Assembly (NCBI RefSeq): GCF_007829525.1
Contig: NZ_VLJP01000028.1
Coordinates: 1 to 40,500 of the forward strand
DNA: 40,500 nt
From: Mesorhizobium sp. J18
Lineage (GTDB): Bacteria > Pseudomonadota > Alphaproteobacteria > Rhizobiales > Rhizobiaceae
Reading direction: 5' to 3'
Shown: positions 1 to 7,623 of the stretch, piece by piece
Layout of the letters: every line of letters starts with the position of its first letter
How positions within the stretch are numbered: position 1 is the stretch's first letter
Notes under the pieces: generated by a model
Database searches by the model: none
Told to the model about the DNA's origin: nothing
What the model saw: the letters and a program-made list of their open reading frames with translations, nothing else
Position numbers and translations under genes: made by a program

Positions 1-1
1 G

Positions 2-76
2 AAGCTGAAGAAGCTGTTGGCCGACCAGATGCTGGAAGCGGCCGCGCTTAAGGAGCTTCTGTCAAAAAAATGGTAG
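2..76 (+). CDS. IS3-family transposase OrfA, C-terminal fragment
   Basis: The reading frame enters from outside the window and gives a short helical, Lys/Leu-rich tail ending in SKKW before TAG at 74-76. This fits the end of an OrfA helix-turn-helix and leucine-zipper protein that recognises the IS ends. OrfB begins inside the end of OrfA, in the -1 frame. A run of seven A at 64-70 sits just before the OrfA stop and is a typical slippery site for making the OrfAB fusion transposase. Only 24 residues are visible, so identification rests on its position next to OrfB. Confidence 0.7.
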   Translation, partial: KLKKLLADQMLEAAALKELLSKKW

Positions 77-966
77 GGCCCGCCGTGAAGCGCGAAGCCG
101 TCGCGCATCTGCAGGCCGTCATGGGCCTGTCGGAACGGCGGGCCTGTTCCATCGTCGGAGCGGACCGGAAGATGGTGCGCTACCAGTCGTGCCGTCGGCC
201 GGAGACAGAGTTGCGCGGTCGGCTACGGAATCTCGCCAACGAGCGCCGCCGCTTCGGCTATCGTCGGCTATTCATCCTGCTGCGGCGGGAGGGCGAACCA
301 TCGGGGGTCAATCGCATATACCGTCTCTACCGGGAGGAAGGGCTGACGGTTCGCAAGCGCCGATCACGACGACGAGCAGTCGGCACACGTGCTCCGATCC
401 TGGTTGAGGCAAAGGCAAACGCTCGATGGTCGCTGGACTTCGTGCATGACCAGTTTGCCTGCGGGCGGCGGTTCCGGGTGCTGAACATCGTCGATGACGT
501 GACGCGGGAATGTCTTGCCGCAATCCCCGACACCTCGATCTCCGGCAGGCGCGTTGCTCGTGAACTGACCGGCCTGGTCGCTCGCCGCGGTAAACCGGGG
601 ATGATCGTGTCCGATCACGGCACCGAGTTCACTTCGAACGCAATCCTGGCCTGGTCGAAGGATCATCGTGTCGAGTGGCACTACATCGCGCCCGGCAAAC
701 CGATGCAGAACGGCTATGTCGAGAGCTTCAACGGGCGGATGCGCGATGAGCTCCTGAACGAGAGCCTGTTCTTCGGCCTCGACCATGCCCGCAGCGCCAT
801 CGCCGAATGGGTGGAGGATTTCAATACGACGAGGCCGCACTCCTCGCTTGGCTATCAAACCCCGGCGGCTTTCGCCGGGCTTCTCGCCGCAACCGCCAAT
901 CCGGTTGCTCAACACGCGCCTCAGGGCGTAACACAAACGGACGAGGCTCTAATCGCCGCTGGATGA
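70..966 (+). CDS. IS3-family transposase OrfB (DDE catalytic subunit)
   Basis: This is the integrase-like catalytic part of an IS3-family transposase, 298 residues and apparently intact. It cuts and joins the IS ends, normally as an OrfAB fusion. The N-terminal 100 residues carry the HTH_21-type region ([16 protein letters not shown] at 60-75). The rve catalytic core follows, with Asp123 in WSLDFVHD, Asp182 in IVSDHGTEF and Glu218 in [10 protein letters not shown], giving the D-D(35)E spacing of the family. The C-terminus has the usual [18 protein letters not shown] motif. The ATG at 70 lies in the A7 slippery run, so the protein is probably made mainly by -1 frameshifting from OrfA rather than by separate initiation. 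No stop or frameshift disrupts the frame, so the copy may be active if its left half is intact. Confidence 0.93.
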   Translation: MVGPAVKREAVAHLQAVMGLSERRACSIVGADRKMVRYQSCRRPETELRGRLRNLANERRRFGYRRLFILLRREGEPSGVNRIYRLYREEGLTVRKRRSRRRAVGTRAPILVEAKANARWSLDFVHDQFACGRRFRVLNIVDDVTRECLAAIPDTSISGRRVARELTGLVARRGKPGMIVSDHGTEFTSNAILAWSKDHRVEWHYIAPGKPMQNGYVESFNGRMRDELLNESLFFGLDHARSAIAEWVEDFNTTRPHSSLGYQTPAAFAGLLAATANPVAQHAPQGVTQTDEALIAAG

Positions 967-1054
967 AAGTTCAGTGGCAGGTCAGTTGGAACATGCCGTT
1001 CGAACCGTTCAAGAGAACTTTGTGCGCTTGAATTAACCTTCCTAAATCCCTCGG

Positions 1055-1076
1055 TTCATTACATAAACTTAATGAA
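1055..1076. promoter_or_regulatory. Inverted repeat upstream of the RcnB-like gene, possible operator
   Basis: TTCATTA and TAATGAA form a perfect 7-base inverted repeat with an 8-base spacer (CATAAACT). It is centred about 80 bases before the start codon at 1143, in an AT-rich stretch between the IS end and the gene. Spacing and symmetry suit a dimeric repressor or activator site, but no known consensus is recognised and the role is inferred from position only. Confidence 0.3.
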
Positions 1077-1142
1077 GGCGTTCATCCTGGGTTCACTGTC
1101 CGGGCATCACATTCCATGCATCGGAAACAGGAGAAACCATCG

Positions 1143-1490
1143 ATGAAACGCCTCAGCAAAATCCTTCTCGCCGCCGTTGCCGCCTCTGTGATGATGGCTC
1201 CGCTGGCAAATGCCCAACCCCGCCACGACAACCGGCCTCCGGCATACCAGCATGTCGAGAAGAAGCGTCCGGCAGTGTACAAGAAGCATGTTTCAAAGCA
1301 GCATGCCCGTCACCATTGGAAAAGGGGCGATCGGATATCCGACTGGAAGAAGCGGGCTGCTGTCCGTGACTATCACCGCCATGGACTGAAGAAGCCGGCA
1401 CGGGGGCAACAGTGGGTCAAGGTCGATAACGACTACCTGCTGATCAGCATCGCGACAGGTGTCATCGCCGGCATTGTGGCCAGCCGATGA
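1143..1490 (+). CDS. RcnB-family periplasmic protein
   Basis: A 115-residue secreted protein. Residues 1-25 form a signal peptide (MKRLSKILLAAVAASVMMAP...ANA-Q). The mature part is basic and His-rich in its first half, with a run of H/K residues around KKHVSKQHARHHW. It ends in the RcnB-type motif: DYHRHGLKKPARGQQWVKV, then DYLLISIATGVIAGIV. RcnB proteins are small periplasmic proteins; the E. coli founder influences nickel and cobalt efflux, but most alphaproteobacterial members have no tested function. The start at 1143 is preferred to an upstream in-frame ATG at 1116 because AGGAG at 1129-1133 is well placed and the signal peptide begins there. A metal-related role is family inference only. 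The gene stands alone, with an inverted repeat upstream and a hairpin downstream. Confidence 0.85.
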   Translation: MKRLSKILLAAVAASVMMAPLANAQPRHDNRPPAYQHVEKKRPAVYKKHVSKQHARHHWKRGDRISDWKKRAAVRDYHRHGLKKPARGQQWVKVDNDYLLISIATGVIAGIVASR

Positions 1491-1497
1491 ACTCCAC

Positions 1498-1523
1498 AGG
1501 GCCTCGCCGTCGGGCGAGGCCCT
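1498..1523 (+). terminator. Hairpin terminator after the RcnB-like gene
   Basis: AGGGCCTCGCC and GGCGAGGCCCT form a perfect 11-base-pair stem with a 4-base loop (GTCG), starting 8 bases after the stop codon. There is no clear T-run afterwards, so termination efficiency is uncertain. Confidence 0.7.
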
Positions 1524-2199
1524 GCCCTACGGCTTGGCCTCTTTCCTTCGTCCGATGCTGTCTCGCGAGGCATCGGGCCGGATCGGGCGCGATATGGTGA
1601 GACAGTCCCTTATTCTGTTTCTGCTCACCGTCGCGATTCGAGCGACCGGCTATTCGACCGCCATGCAAAACCCCTGAACAACAGCATATGTTCCGGCCGG
1701 CGGGTGCGGCTCCCTTCAATGAGCCCGAACAGAATTGCCGCGCGAAGACGGGCACAATTTCACGAATGTCAACTCCCCATTATTGACCGGGCAGAATCCG
1801 CTAGTCGGCTGCCGCGATGCGAACTGCTAAAGGGTGCGCCCGTAAAGGTGCAGGAACCAAAGCCACCAAGCTGACACCGCACCAGACAGAACGCCGTCGG
1901 CTGCCCTAGCGGGGGCTTGGGTGCAGTGCAGCCGACGGCGTAAACTCTTCCCAAGCGACGCAACCCCATCGCCAGGATGGAGTGACAATCACGCCGGCCG
2001 TAACCCTCTTTTATTTTCTGCAGTGGCGAGCGCGGAAAAGCGCATGGGCCAGGGTTCCAGGCGCCTCTGGCGCGCAAGTTGCTGAAGAGTGGTCTTCCTG
2101 CTTGCGGGAAAGCCGGTCTCCGAGCGCGGAGCCAGAGGCATAAGTGCAAAGGCATGCCCAACTTCGCCTTGCCGCAAACCTCAGGCCTAGAACCTCATC
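1524..2199. other. Gene-free stretch with a structured inverted repeat
   Basis: No supported coding region was found. Frames on both strands have Cys/Ser/Pro-rich, low-complexity translations without recognisable domains or ribosome sites. The clearest structure is ACGCCGTCGGCTGC at 1891-1904, matched exactly by its reverse complement at 1928-1941 across a 23-base loop. The core GTCGGCTGCC also occurs as a direct copy at 1804-1813. Together with the IS end upstream and the AT-rich glycosyltransferase downstream, the stretch may be leftover mobile or repetitive DNA. Confidence 0.5.
1891..1941. repeat. 14-bp perfect inverted repeat (stem-loop)
   Basis: The two 14-base arms pair perfectly and flank a G-rich 23-base loop. 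No T-run follows on either strand, so a simple terminator is unlikely. It could be a palindromic intergenic repeat, part of a small RNA or a recombination site; nothing in the sequence decides between these. Confidence 0.55.
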
Positions 2200-4989
2200 T
2201 CATTGTAACGCGCTTGCCAAATCCTCGACTTCATTTCGATATGCGCGCCAAATATTGGCGAATGGCAGGTTATGTCCATTCCATGGTTTGTTGATGCCAA
2301 CAAAATGAACAAGCTTGGGCTGATTCAATATCTCCTGTGTCGGCCAGGCGTTCCAGTCTTTCGGTAGCGGGCACCAGTTGCCGGCGGCAAAACAGTTCAA
2401 CAATTCTTGATCGTTCAATCCGTACCTGGTCACATAAGGAAGAAACTCTTCACAAAACCGGATCTTACGCATCTGTTCCAGATCCAGAACGAGAACTCCA
2501 GCATTGAACGTGGGAAATGCGAGATCCGAGCGCAAAGCCATTCGTCGCCGGAATTCATTTGCGAAATTCGGTGCCAACCGTATCGATGCCGGGATAACAT
2601 AGGAGAACCCACCAGAGGCTTCCGGTGCGATACTCCCGCGCGCTGCCAGTGGCATGCCCCCTAAATCGATGTCGTAAAGCGTACCGACATCACCTAGAAC
2701 GACAACATCTATGTCGATATAAGCAATTTTTCTGACATCTGGCAGGATATATGGAAGCAGCAGGCGATCCATGGTTGAGAATGTCGTCCGAGCATACATT
2801 CCTACGATATTTCCGTAGTCGATACTATCGAACGGAAGAAACTGAACACAGCATTTACTCGAAGAGAGCCGTTCTCCAATGAGATTGTAATGCTTTTCCT
2901 CAAGGCCCCGCGACAGGATGTGAAATTGAACCGGTCTTTCACTGTTGCGGAGAATAGATTGCAGAACGACGCACAGATAGGATGCGTATCCTCTATCCGC
3001 AGCCAGGGCGACATGCACTATCGAGGCCGGATCGACATCAGGGCTGAATTCACCGTAGGAAACTCGCCCGCTTAATGGTTCGGCCACCAATGCTTTGACG
3101 TCATCTGCCGACAACCGGATATCCGGGATATTTGCACATCGGCCCTTTGCTTCATCCACATCTTCTCGGCACATGTCGGACCAGGCTGAATAGACTTGAT
3201 CCGCGTCAACTCCGGTCGCAATGAGGTTAAGAATTGCCGCTGTCTTTTCCAGCAAGGGATTTCGGATGCTTTCAATCATCTCATGGTCAAGATCAAGCAA
3301 TCCCTCAAAGCGAATGTCAGACTGTCTGTTCGGCCTGAACTCCACAGGCAATCCCATTGCCGCGCAAGGCAGATAGGCGTGAAGTCGTGACGTTACGATC
3401 CGATCATATTGGGTGCGGTACTCCTCAAGAAGGTCTACCGCCTGTCGAAGATTGGTGGAGAAATCTGTCCATCGATATTCGGCCTTCCCATGCGTAATTT
3501 TCCTGCTGCAATTTCCCTGTTCGTCAGCCAATGACGGTGCATCGATAAAGGCCGTTTGGCCAGACTGGCTTCCTGTCTCGCGCGGGGCGAACAGAGTATC
3601 GATGGTTGTCGTCACGCATCCTGAGAAAAAGGCTGGAACCCCCCGCGACTGCAGAAGGTATACGGTGGTCCAGTCGCGGCATCCTATGGGAGAGTAGCGT
3701 CTTAAGTATTCGATACCTTCATCGTTTAACATCTCCGGCTTGTTGCAGTGGAAAGAAAGAAAGATCGGCCGGACATTGGGATGATAAGGAAACGCCAACC
3801 TGCCGGAAAATGATTTGTGCATATGCCACCCGAACGCCAGCAGCCAGGTGCCGGGCGGCGGCGGCGCGTCATAGGTTGCGTCGCGGTCCAGCACCGTCAG
3901 AGCAATTTTTGCTTTCTGTCCTGTAGCGATCCGGTCCTGACGAACCCTGCTCTGCAATGAAGAGATGGCCGCCGTCAAAGTGCTGTGACCTTCAATGTCA
4001 ATGTTTGACAGCCGTAGGATGCAGCCAAGCATCGCAAGCGTCTGGATATAGTCCCCAATATTGATTGAGGTAAAACTCACATCCGGTTGCTTGTAGTCTA
4101 GGAGGGCGACGATCGGAGCTCCGGATGCAGCCGCGGCGTCGTGCCATGCGATTTTTTCAAGTACAAATTTCTCGTAGGCTGAAAACCACTCTATCTGGTT
4201 CTTGAGGGGGCCAACCAGAATCTTCTTTCGTTCTGGCGCTTGCCTGATCCTATCAGCCAATACCAACGCGCTATCTTTAAGACCGTTTCCGTACAAAGCA
4301 CGGATCAGCGAGTGCAGATAACCGGGGTTCTCTTCCCCAACCATCATATTGGCGAGAAAATCCCGTTCCATCGTGACTTCATCAGGGCATTTGCTCGCCA
4401 ATGCGCTGATGAACTCCGGATAAGCGAGCTTTCTTAATTCATCTCGATCAGCACGCAGGAACGCATCAAGCGCAGAGGGCAAGAGATTGCGCCTCGCCAA
4501 CAGAACACCGAACGCAAGATATCCTGCCGACATTGTTGAAGGATTGGCGAGAAGTGAAAGAACGATCGGCATGGGAAATGGCGCGTCGCCCCATGCCATC
4601 TGGGTTCTGGTTGTCTTTACCGCCGCTTCCGATAGCGAACACCCCTGCTTCAGGGCGTCAACGAACACGACATCGTAGAGCGAGCGTGCGATACGAACGG
4701 CATCCTTATTTCCGAACTCAGACCGCAGGGCCGCCAGCGTGACATTGCTGACTTTGCCTTCCAAAAGGTCGATCAGATGGTCTTTTCTACTTGCCTCAAA
4801 AGCCGCTTGGCTTATGTCGCGCTCGAGTGACGCGAGGCTTCCTGCCAGGCTATCGGCCCGCTGCCGCTCGCCAGCTAACTCGTCCTCAAGCTCCTTGATG
4901 CGGTCTCTGAGAGCCCTGGTTTTCCCGTTGGACAGGATGTCGCGAATTGGATTCCATCCGGCCAGGCTCCGTTTCAATGCGCCCCCCAA
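2200..4989 (-). CDS. Polysaccharide pyruvyltransferase-like / GT8 glycosyltransferase fusion
   Basis: A 929-residue cytoplasmic protein with at least three parts. Residues about 22-75 are a predicted coiled coil (RIKELEDELAGERQRADSLA), and 80-290 is an unassigned helical region. Residues about 292-590 resemble polysaccharide pyruvyltransferases: NIGDYIQTLAMLG, SPIGCRDWTTVYLLQSRGV, FSGCVTTTI and SRLHAYLPCAAMGLPV. Residues about 657-915 are a GT8 glycosyltransferase: IVHVALAADRGYASYLCVVL, the metal-binding DxD in YIDIDVVVLGD (Asp759/Asp761), FNAGVLVLDL, NDQELLN and the C-terminal HFVGINKPW. GT8 enzymes transfer hexoses from nucleotide sugars, and pyruvyltransferases add ketal pyruvate from PEP. 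The start is a TTG at 4987-4989 with GAGGGG nine bases upstream. Base composition is visibly more AT-rich than in neighbouring genes, suggesting transfer. Acceptor and sugar are unknown, and the pyruvyl half might act differently from classic family members. Confidence 0.85.
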   Translation of the reverse strand: MGGALKRSLAGWNPIRDILSNGKTRALRDRIKELEDELAGERQRADSLAGSLASLERDISQAAFEASRKDHLIDLLEGKVSNVTLAALRSEFGNKDAVRIARSLYDVVFVDALKQGCSLSEAAVKTTRTQMAWGDAPFPMPIVLSLLANPSTMSAGYLAFGVLLARRNLLPSALDAFLRADRDELRKLAYPEFISALASKCPDEVTMERDFLANMMVGEENPGYLHSLIRALYGNGLKDSALVLADRIRQAPERKKILVGPLKNQIEWFSAYEKFVLEKIAWHDAAAASGAPIVALLDYKQPDVSFTSINIGDYIQTLAMLGCILRLSNIDIEGHSTLTAAISSLQSRVRQDRIATGQKAKIALTVLDRDATYDAPPPPGTWLLAFGWHMHKSFSGRLAFPYHPNVRPIFLSFHCNKPEMLNDEGIEYLRRYSPIGCRDWTTVYLLQSRGVPAFFSGCVTTTIDTLFAPRETGSQSGQTAFIDAPSLADEQGNCSRKITHGKAEYRWTDFSTNLRQAVDLLEEYRTQYDRIVTSRLHAYLPCAAMGLPVEFRPNRQSDIRFEGLLDLDHEMIESIRNPLLEKTAAILNLIATGVDADQVYSAWSDMCREDVDEAKGRCANIPDIRLSADDVKALVAEPLSGRVSYGEFSPDVDPASIVHVALAADRGYASYLCVVLQSILRNSERPVQFHILSRGLEEKHYNLIGERLSSSKCCVQFLPFDSIDYGNIVGMYARTTFSTMDRLLLPYILPDVRKIAYIDIDVVVLGDVGTLYDIDLGGMPLAARGSIAPEASGGFSYVIPASIRLAPNFANEFRRRMALRSDLAFPTFNAGVLVLDLEQMRKIRFCEEFLPYVTRYGLNDQELLNCFAAGNWCPLPKDWNAWPTQEILNQPKLVHFVGINKPWNGHNLPFANIWRAYRNEVEDLASALQ

Positions 4990-5415
4990 CTATAGCTGCC
5001 CCTCTACCCCCCTACTCAAGATAACGGAAAGTTACAAATGGAAATTATTAGGCACAGGGAATTGTGGGTGGCGCAACCTGCCCAGGCATGTCTCGGTAAG
5101 GTATCAACTAGAGGTGGCTTCCCTTTCCAGAAATTACGGGATGATTCGGGTCGCTGACGCAGGCCAGAATCCGGGCCTTTTTAGCTCCCGTGCGGCTGTC
5201 CGCATTCCTGCAGCCATGACTGTCCCTGCGCAGGGAGGGCCTCCTCACCCTTCACATAGAGCCTTGATGGTGCTTGAGGGGCTGGCAGGCCGATAAGATG
5301 GTCATTTTCGGCTCGAGGGCAGGTCGCCAGGGCGCTAAAGCCTTGCAGTCACGCTGATTTTGCGATTTCTGTGCGGCCAAGGTCGAAGGCCAAGACCGTC
5401 ATCAGAAGCGATGCT
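4990..5415. other. Intergenic region between divergent glycan genes
   Basis: This separates the fusion glycosyltransferase (minus) from the Wzy-like gene (plus), so promoters for both should lie here, but none is clear enough to place. A weak terminator-like element is at 5161-5182: AGGCC, an 8-base loop, GGCCT and a short T-run. No coding sequence is supported. Confidence 0.5.
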
Positions 5416-6846
5416 ATGACCAACGAAAAGAGATTTCCGGAGATCCTGTTCTGGGCCTTCTGTCTGATCGTCTTTTCCAAGATCGTCTGGTACGACATTC
5501 GCGTCTATTGGCCCGCGGCCGACCGTCGCGATATCATGACCACCTTCTATACCGGGTGGATCGCGGCCCAGGGCCTCGTCTACCTTCCCATTCTCGTTCA
5601 ATTGCTTAGACAGTTTCGCCCCGCCGTCCTTGTCTTCGTTGCGGCCGTGACTCCCTACCTCCTGCTCGGAGCGCTGGAGGGCCGGATCAATGTCTTCCTA
5701 TTCGGCGATTTCGCCCGTTACGGCGCCTCTGCCGGGTTCCTGCTCTTTTCGCTCTGGGCGGTGAAGAACGTGCCCGCGAGGACGATGCTGACGGCGATCC
5801 TGACGACAATGGCCGTTTATTTCGTGCTGCGGATCGGCCTCCATCTCTTCCTGGCGGAAGGCGGCAGGATGCGCTACGGCCGCGACTGGGAGGTTCTGTT
5901 CTCGACCATCCTCATCGCGTCGGCTGCCATGACCCGGGGCATACGGTTCGGCCTGCTGCTCGTGGCGATAGCGCTCATTGTTTTCGTGACGGCATTCGGC
6001 CTCACACGATCGCTCATGCTCGGCATCGCGATCGGAGCCGTTTCCGTCATCGGCCTGTCCTTGCTGGACGGCCGCTTTTCGTGGGCCAGAAATGCTCGCA
6101 TTCTGGCGGCGGCGGGCGTGGCGGTGGTGGCTGTCGGCATTCCCATGACTGCTTCGATCCCGGTCTTCGACCGGCTCAGGATCTCGCATGTGATCGCGGA
6201 ATCGGACCGCATCCCCCAAAAGGCCGGAGAGCCCGCCATCGAGACGGATGACTTTGTCACCCGCTCGACCACAAGCCCGACGACAGCCAGCGGGGAACCT
6301 GCGAACAGCAAGCCGTCCCGGATGGACAAGGCACTCGCGGACTGGGAAAAGGCGGTCGCCGTAGGCGATCATTCGATGGATTCACGGATCGCCGAATCCG
6401 CCTTCTTCCTGGAGGCCATGCGGCAGAGCGCCAAGACGCTGCTTTTAGGATCCGGAGGAGGCGATTACGTTACCCTTGCCACCCCAAGCGCCGAACGCAA
6501 GGTTCGCGGCGCGCATAACACCTATGTCACGCTTCTCTACCGGCATGGCGTGATTCTCGGCGCGGTCCTCATCTGCTTCCTGGTCTTCTTCGGTCTGCCG
6601 ACCAATTTCATGCAGTTGCGCGCTTCCGATGAGCCGGCCTGGCAGATTCTGCTCTCCGCCCTGATCGGCTACCGCATATCAGCCGCCGCTCTGGCATATC
6701 TACACCAGGGCCTGATGGATGATCCGCTCGTCTTCCTTTCGATAGCCATAGCTCTTGCCGGACCGTCGGCGCCATCCTTCACGCAGGCCTTCAGAGAACG
6801 GCAGCAGCAGGATCGCGCTATTGCGGCCGGCAATGTTTGGCATTAG
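5416..6846 (+). CDS. O-antigen polymerase/ligase-like (Wzy/WaaL) membrane protein
   Basis: A 476-residue polytopic inner-membrane protein with about ten hydrophobic segments. A long hydrophilic periplasmic loop (about residues 265-360) ends in LLGSGGGDYVTLATPSAERK and GAHNTYVTLLYRHGV. The Gly-rich turn followed by H-N-x-Y-x-x-L is typical of the O-antigen ligase/Wzy_C superfamily. Such proteins polymerise lipid-linked repeat units or attach finished glycan to lipid A or other acceptors; sequence alone does not say which. The ATG at 5416 (MTNEKRF) is chosen over an upstream in-frame GTG at 5371 because it sits next to the first membrane segment with a GAAG element just before it. The FkbM-like gene follows after 36 bases and is probably co-transcribed. 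A second member of the superfamily is at 27912-29315. Confidence 0.85.
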   Translation: MTNEKRFPEILFWAFCLIVFSKIVWYDIRVYWPAADRRDIMTTFYTGWIAAQGLVYLPILVQLLRQFRPAVLVFVAAVTPYLLLGALEGRINVFLFGDFARYGASAGFLLFSLWAVKNVPARTMLTAILTTMAVYFVLRIGLHLFLAEGGRMRYGRDWEVLFSTILIASAAMTRGIRFGLLLVAIALIVFVTAFGLTRSLMLGIAIGAVSVIGLSLLDGRFSWARNARILAAAGVAVVAVGIPMTASIPVFDRLRISHVIAESDRIPQKAGEPAIETDDFVTRSTTSPTTASGEPANSKPSRMDKALADWEKAVAVGDHSMDSRIAESAFFLEAMRQSAKTLLLGSGGGDYVTLATPSAERKVRGAHNTYVTLLYRHGVILGAVLICFLVFFGLPTNFMQLRASDEPAWQILLSALIGYRISAAALAYLHQGLMDDPLVFLSIAIALAGPSAPSFTQAFRERQQQDRAIAAGNVWH

Positions 6847-6882
6847 CCCGTGTGGGCAGTTAGGGGCAAGGAAGGGGATGTC

Positions 6883-7623
6883 ATGCCTGCCAGGCGGGAC
6901 CAAGGCATACTGCTTCCGCTCAAGTTCCTGATCGGACATCGCGCCTATCGTGCAGCATCGCGCCCGGCCGCCTTTGTGCTCAGCCATACTCCGGACAGGG
7001 TGAAATACGGCATTGGCGAAAAAATGCGCCGCTCCAAGATGCCCTATTCGATCATCCGGCACGGCGATGTGGTTGTTCAGGTGGGCGCGCCCCGGGACCT
7101 GGTCCAAGCAGGCCGTTCGCGTTCGGTTTATTTCCTGCGGTTGGTCGGCCCTGCAGGCCGCGTCGTCGTGTTCGAGCCCGATCTGAAAAGCGCCGCCTGT
7201 CTCGAGGATTTCGCCGCCGGCAACGGCCTGGCTGACCGCCTCGTCATGGTGCGCAAGGGTGCCTGGTCGACGGACGGCACTTTGGCCTTTCTGTCAAATC
7301 CCAATCATCCGGCATCCAATCTCGTCAAAGGTGCGCTCGATATCGACACGAGCCGCTATGTGGAGACTTCCATATCCGTGACGTCGATAGACGCGGAGCT
7401 GAAGCGCCTGGGCATCCCGACGCCAAGGCTTGTAAGCATCACCGCGAACGGCTCGGAAACGGTCATCCTGTCGGGAATGAAAGGTGTCATTCAGGAAGGC
7501 CTGGCCTATATTGCGCTTGCGGTAACGGGCGCGGACTATCCGACGATGATGAAACAGATCGGCTACGAACTCGCCGCAAATGACGACCGGGGTTTCACCT
7601 TCCGCAAGGCTGGAGCAACCTAG
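6883..7623 (+). CDS. FkbM-like methyltransferase-fold protein with altered motifs
   Basis: A 246-residue soluble protein with an FkbM-type layout: a first Rossmann strand and loop (DVVVQVGAPRDLVQAGRSR), GPAGRVVVFEPD for the second strand, GAWSTDGTLAF, and a C-terminal LVSITANGSETVILSGMKG. The match is by pattern. In typical FkbM enzymes these positions read D-V-G-A-N-x-G and K-I-D-V-E-G-x-E; here the glycine loop and the acidic IDVEG residues are replaced (ITANG). I recall similar QVGAPRD / LVSITANG proteins near rhizobial polysaccharide genes, so this may be a distinct subfamily whose SAM use is uncertain. The start at 6883 follows AAGGAAGGGG; an in-frame GTG at 6850 is less well supported. 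The stop overlaps the stop of the convergent sulfotransferase in a shared CTAG. Confidence 0.7.
   Translation: MPARRDQGILLPLKFLIGHRAYRAASRPAAFVLSHTPDRVKYGIGEKMRRSKMPYSIIRHGDVVVQVGAPRDLVQAGRSRSVYFLRLVGPAGRVVVFEPDLKSAACLEDFAAGNGLADRLVMVRKGAWSTDGTLAFLSNPNHPASNLVKGALDIDTSRYVETSISVTSIDAELKRLGIPTPRLVSITANGSETVILSGMKGVIQEGLAYIALAVTGADYPTMMKQIGYELAANDDRGFTFRKAGAT

Larger units (their letters stand above)
1..984 (+). mobile_element. IS3-family insertion sequence, right part only
   Basis: The left end lies outside the window. What is present is the tail of orfA, the complete orfB and a probable right terminal repeat. The last bases before 985 read GTGGCAGGTCA, so the element would begin TGACCTGCCAC on the other strand, with the TG...CA ends usual for IS3-family elements. 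The right boundary at 984 is inferred from this terminal dinucleotide and from the TGACCTGCC-type ends I recall for rhizobial IS3 relatives. The target duplication cannot be checked without the left end. The orfB sequence looks most like the IS407 group, but that is a judgement by eye. Confidence 0.75.

Noticed and set aside
988-1009. GGAAC ... CGTT resembling an alphaproteobacterial RpoE-type promoter
   Set aside because: The spacing is 13 bases, well short of the usual 16-17, and the elements overlap the IS boundary.
1769-2161. Open frame of 130 codons on the minus strand in the gene-free stretch
   Set aside because: Cys/Ser/Pro/Arg-rich translation without domain, no convincing ribosome site, and it runs through the 14-base inverted repeat; kept only as unexplained non-coding DNA.
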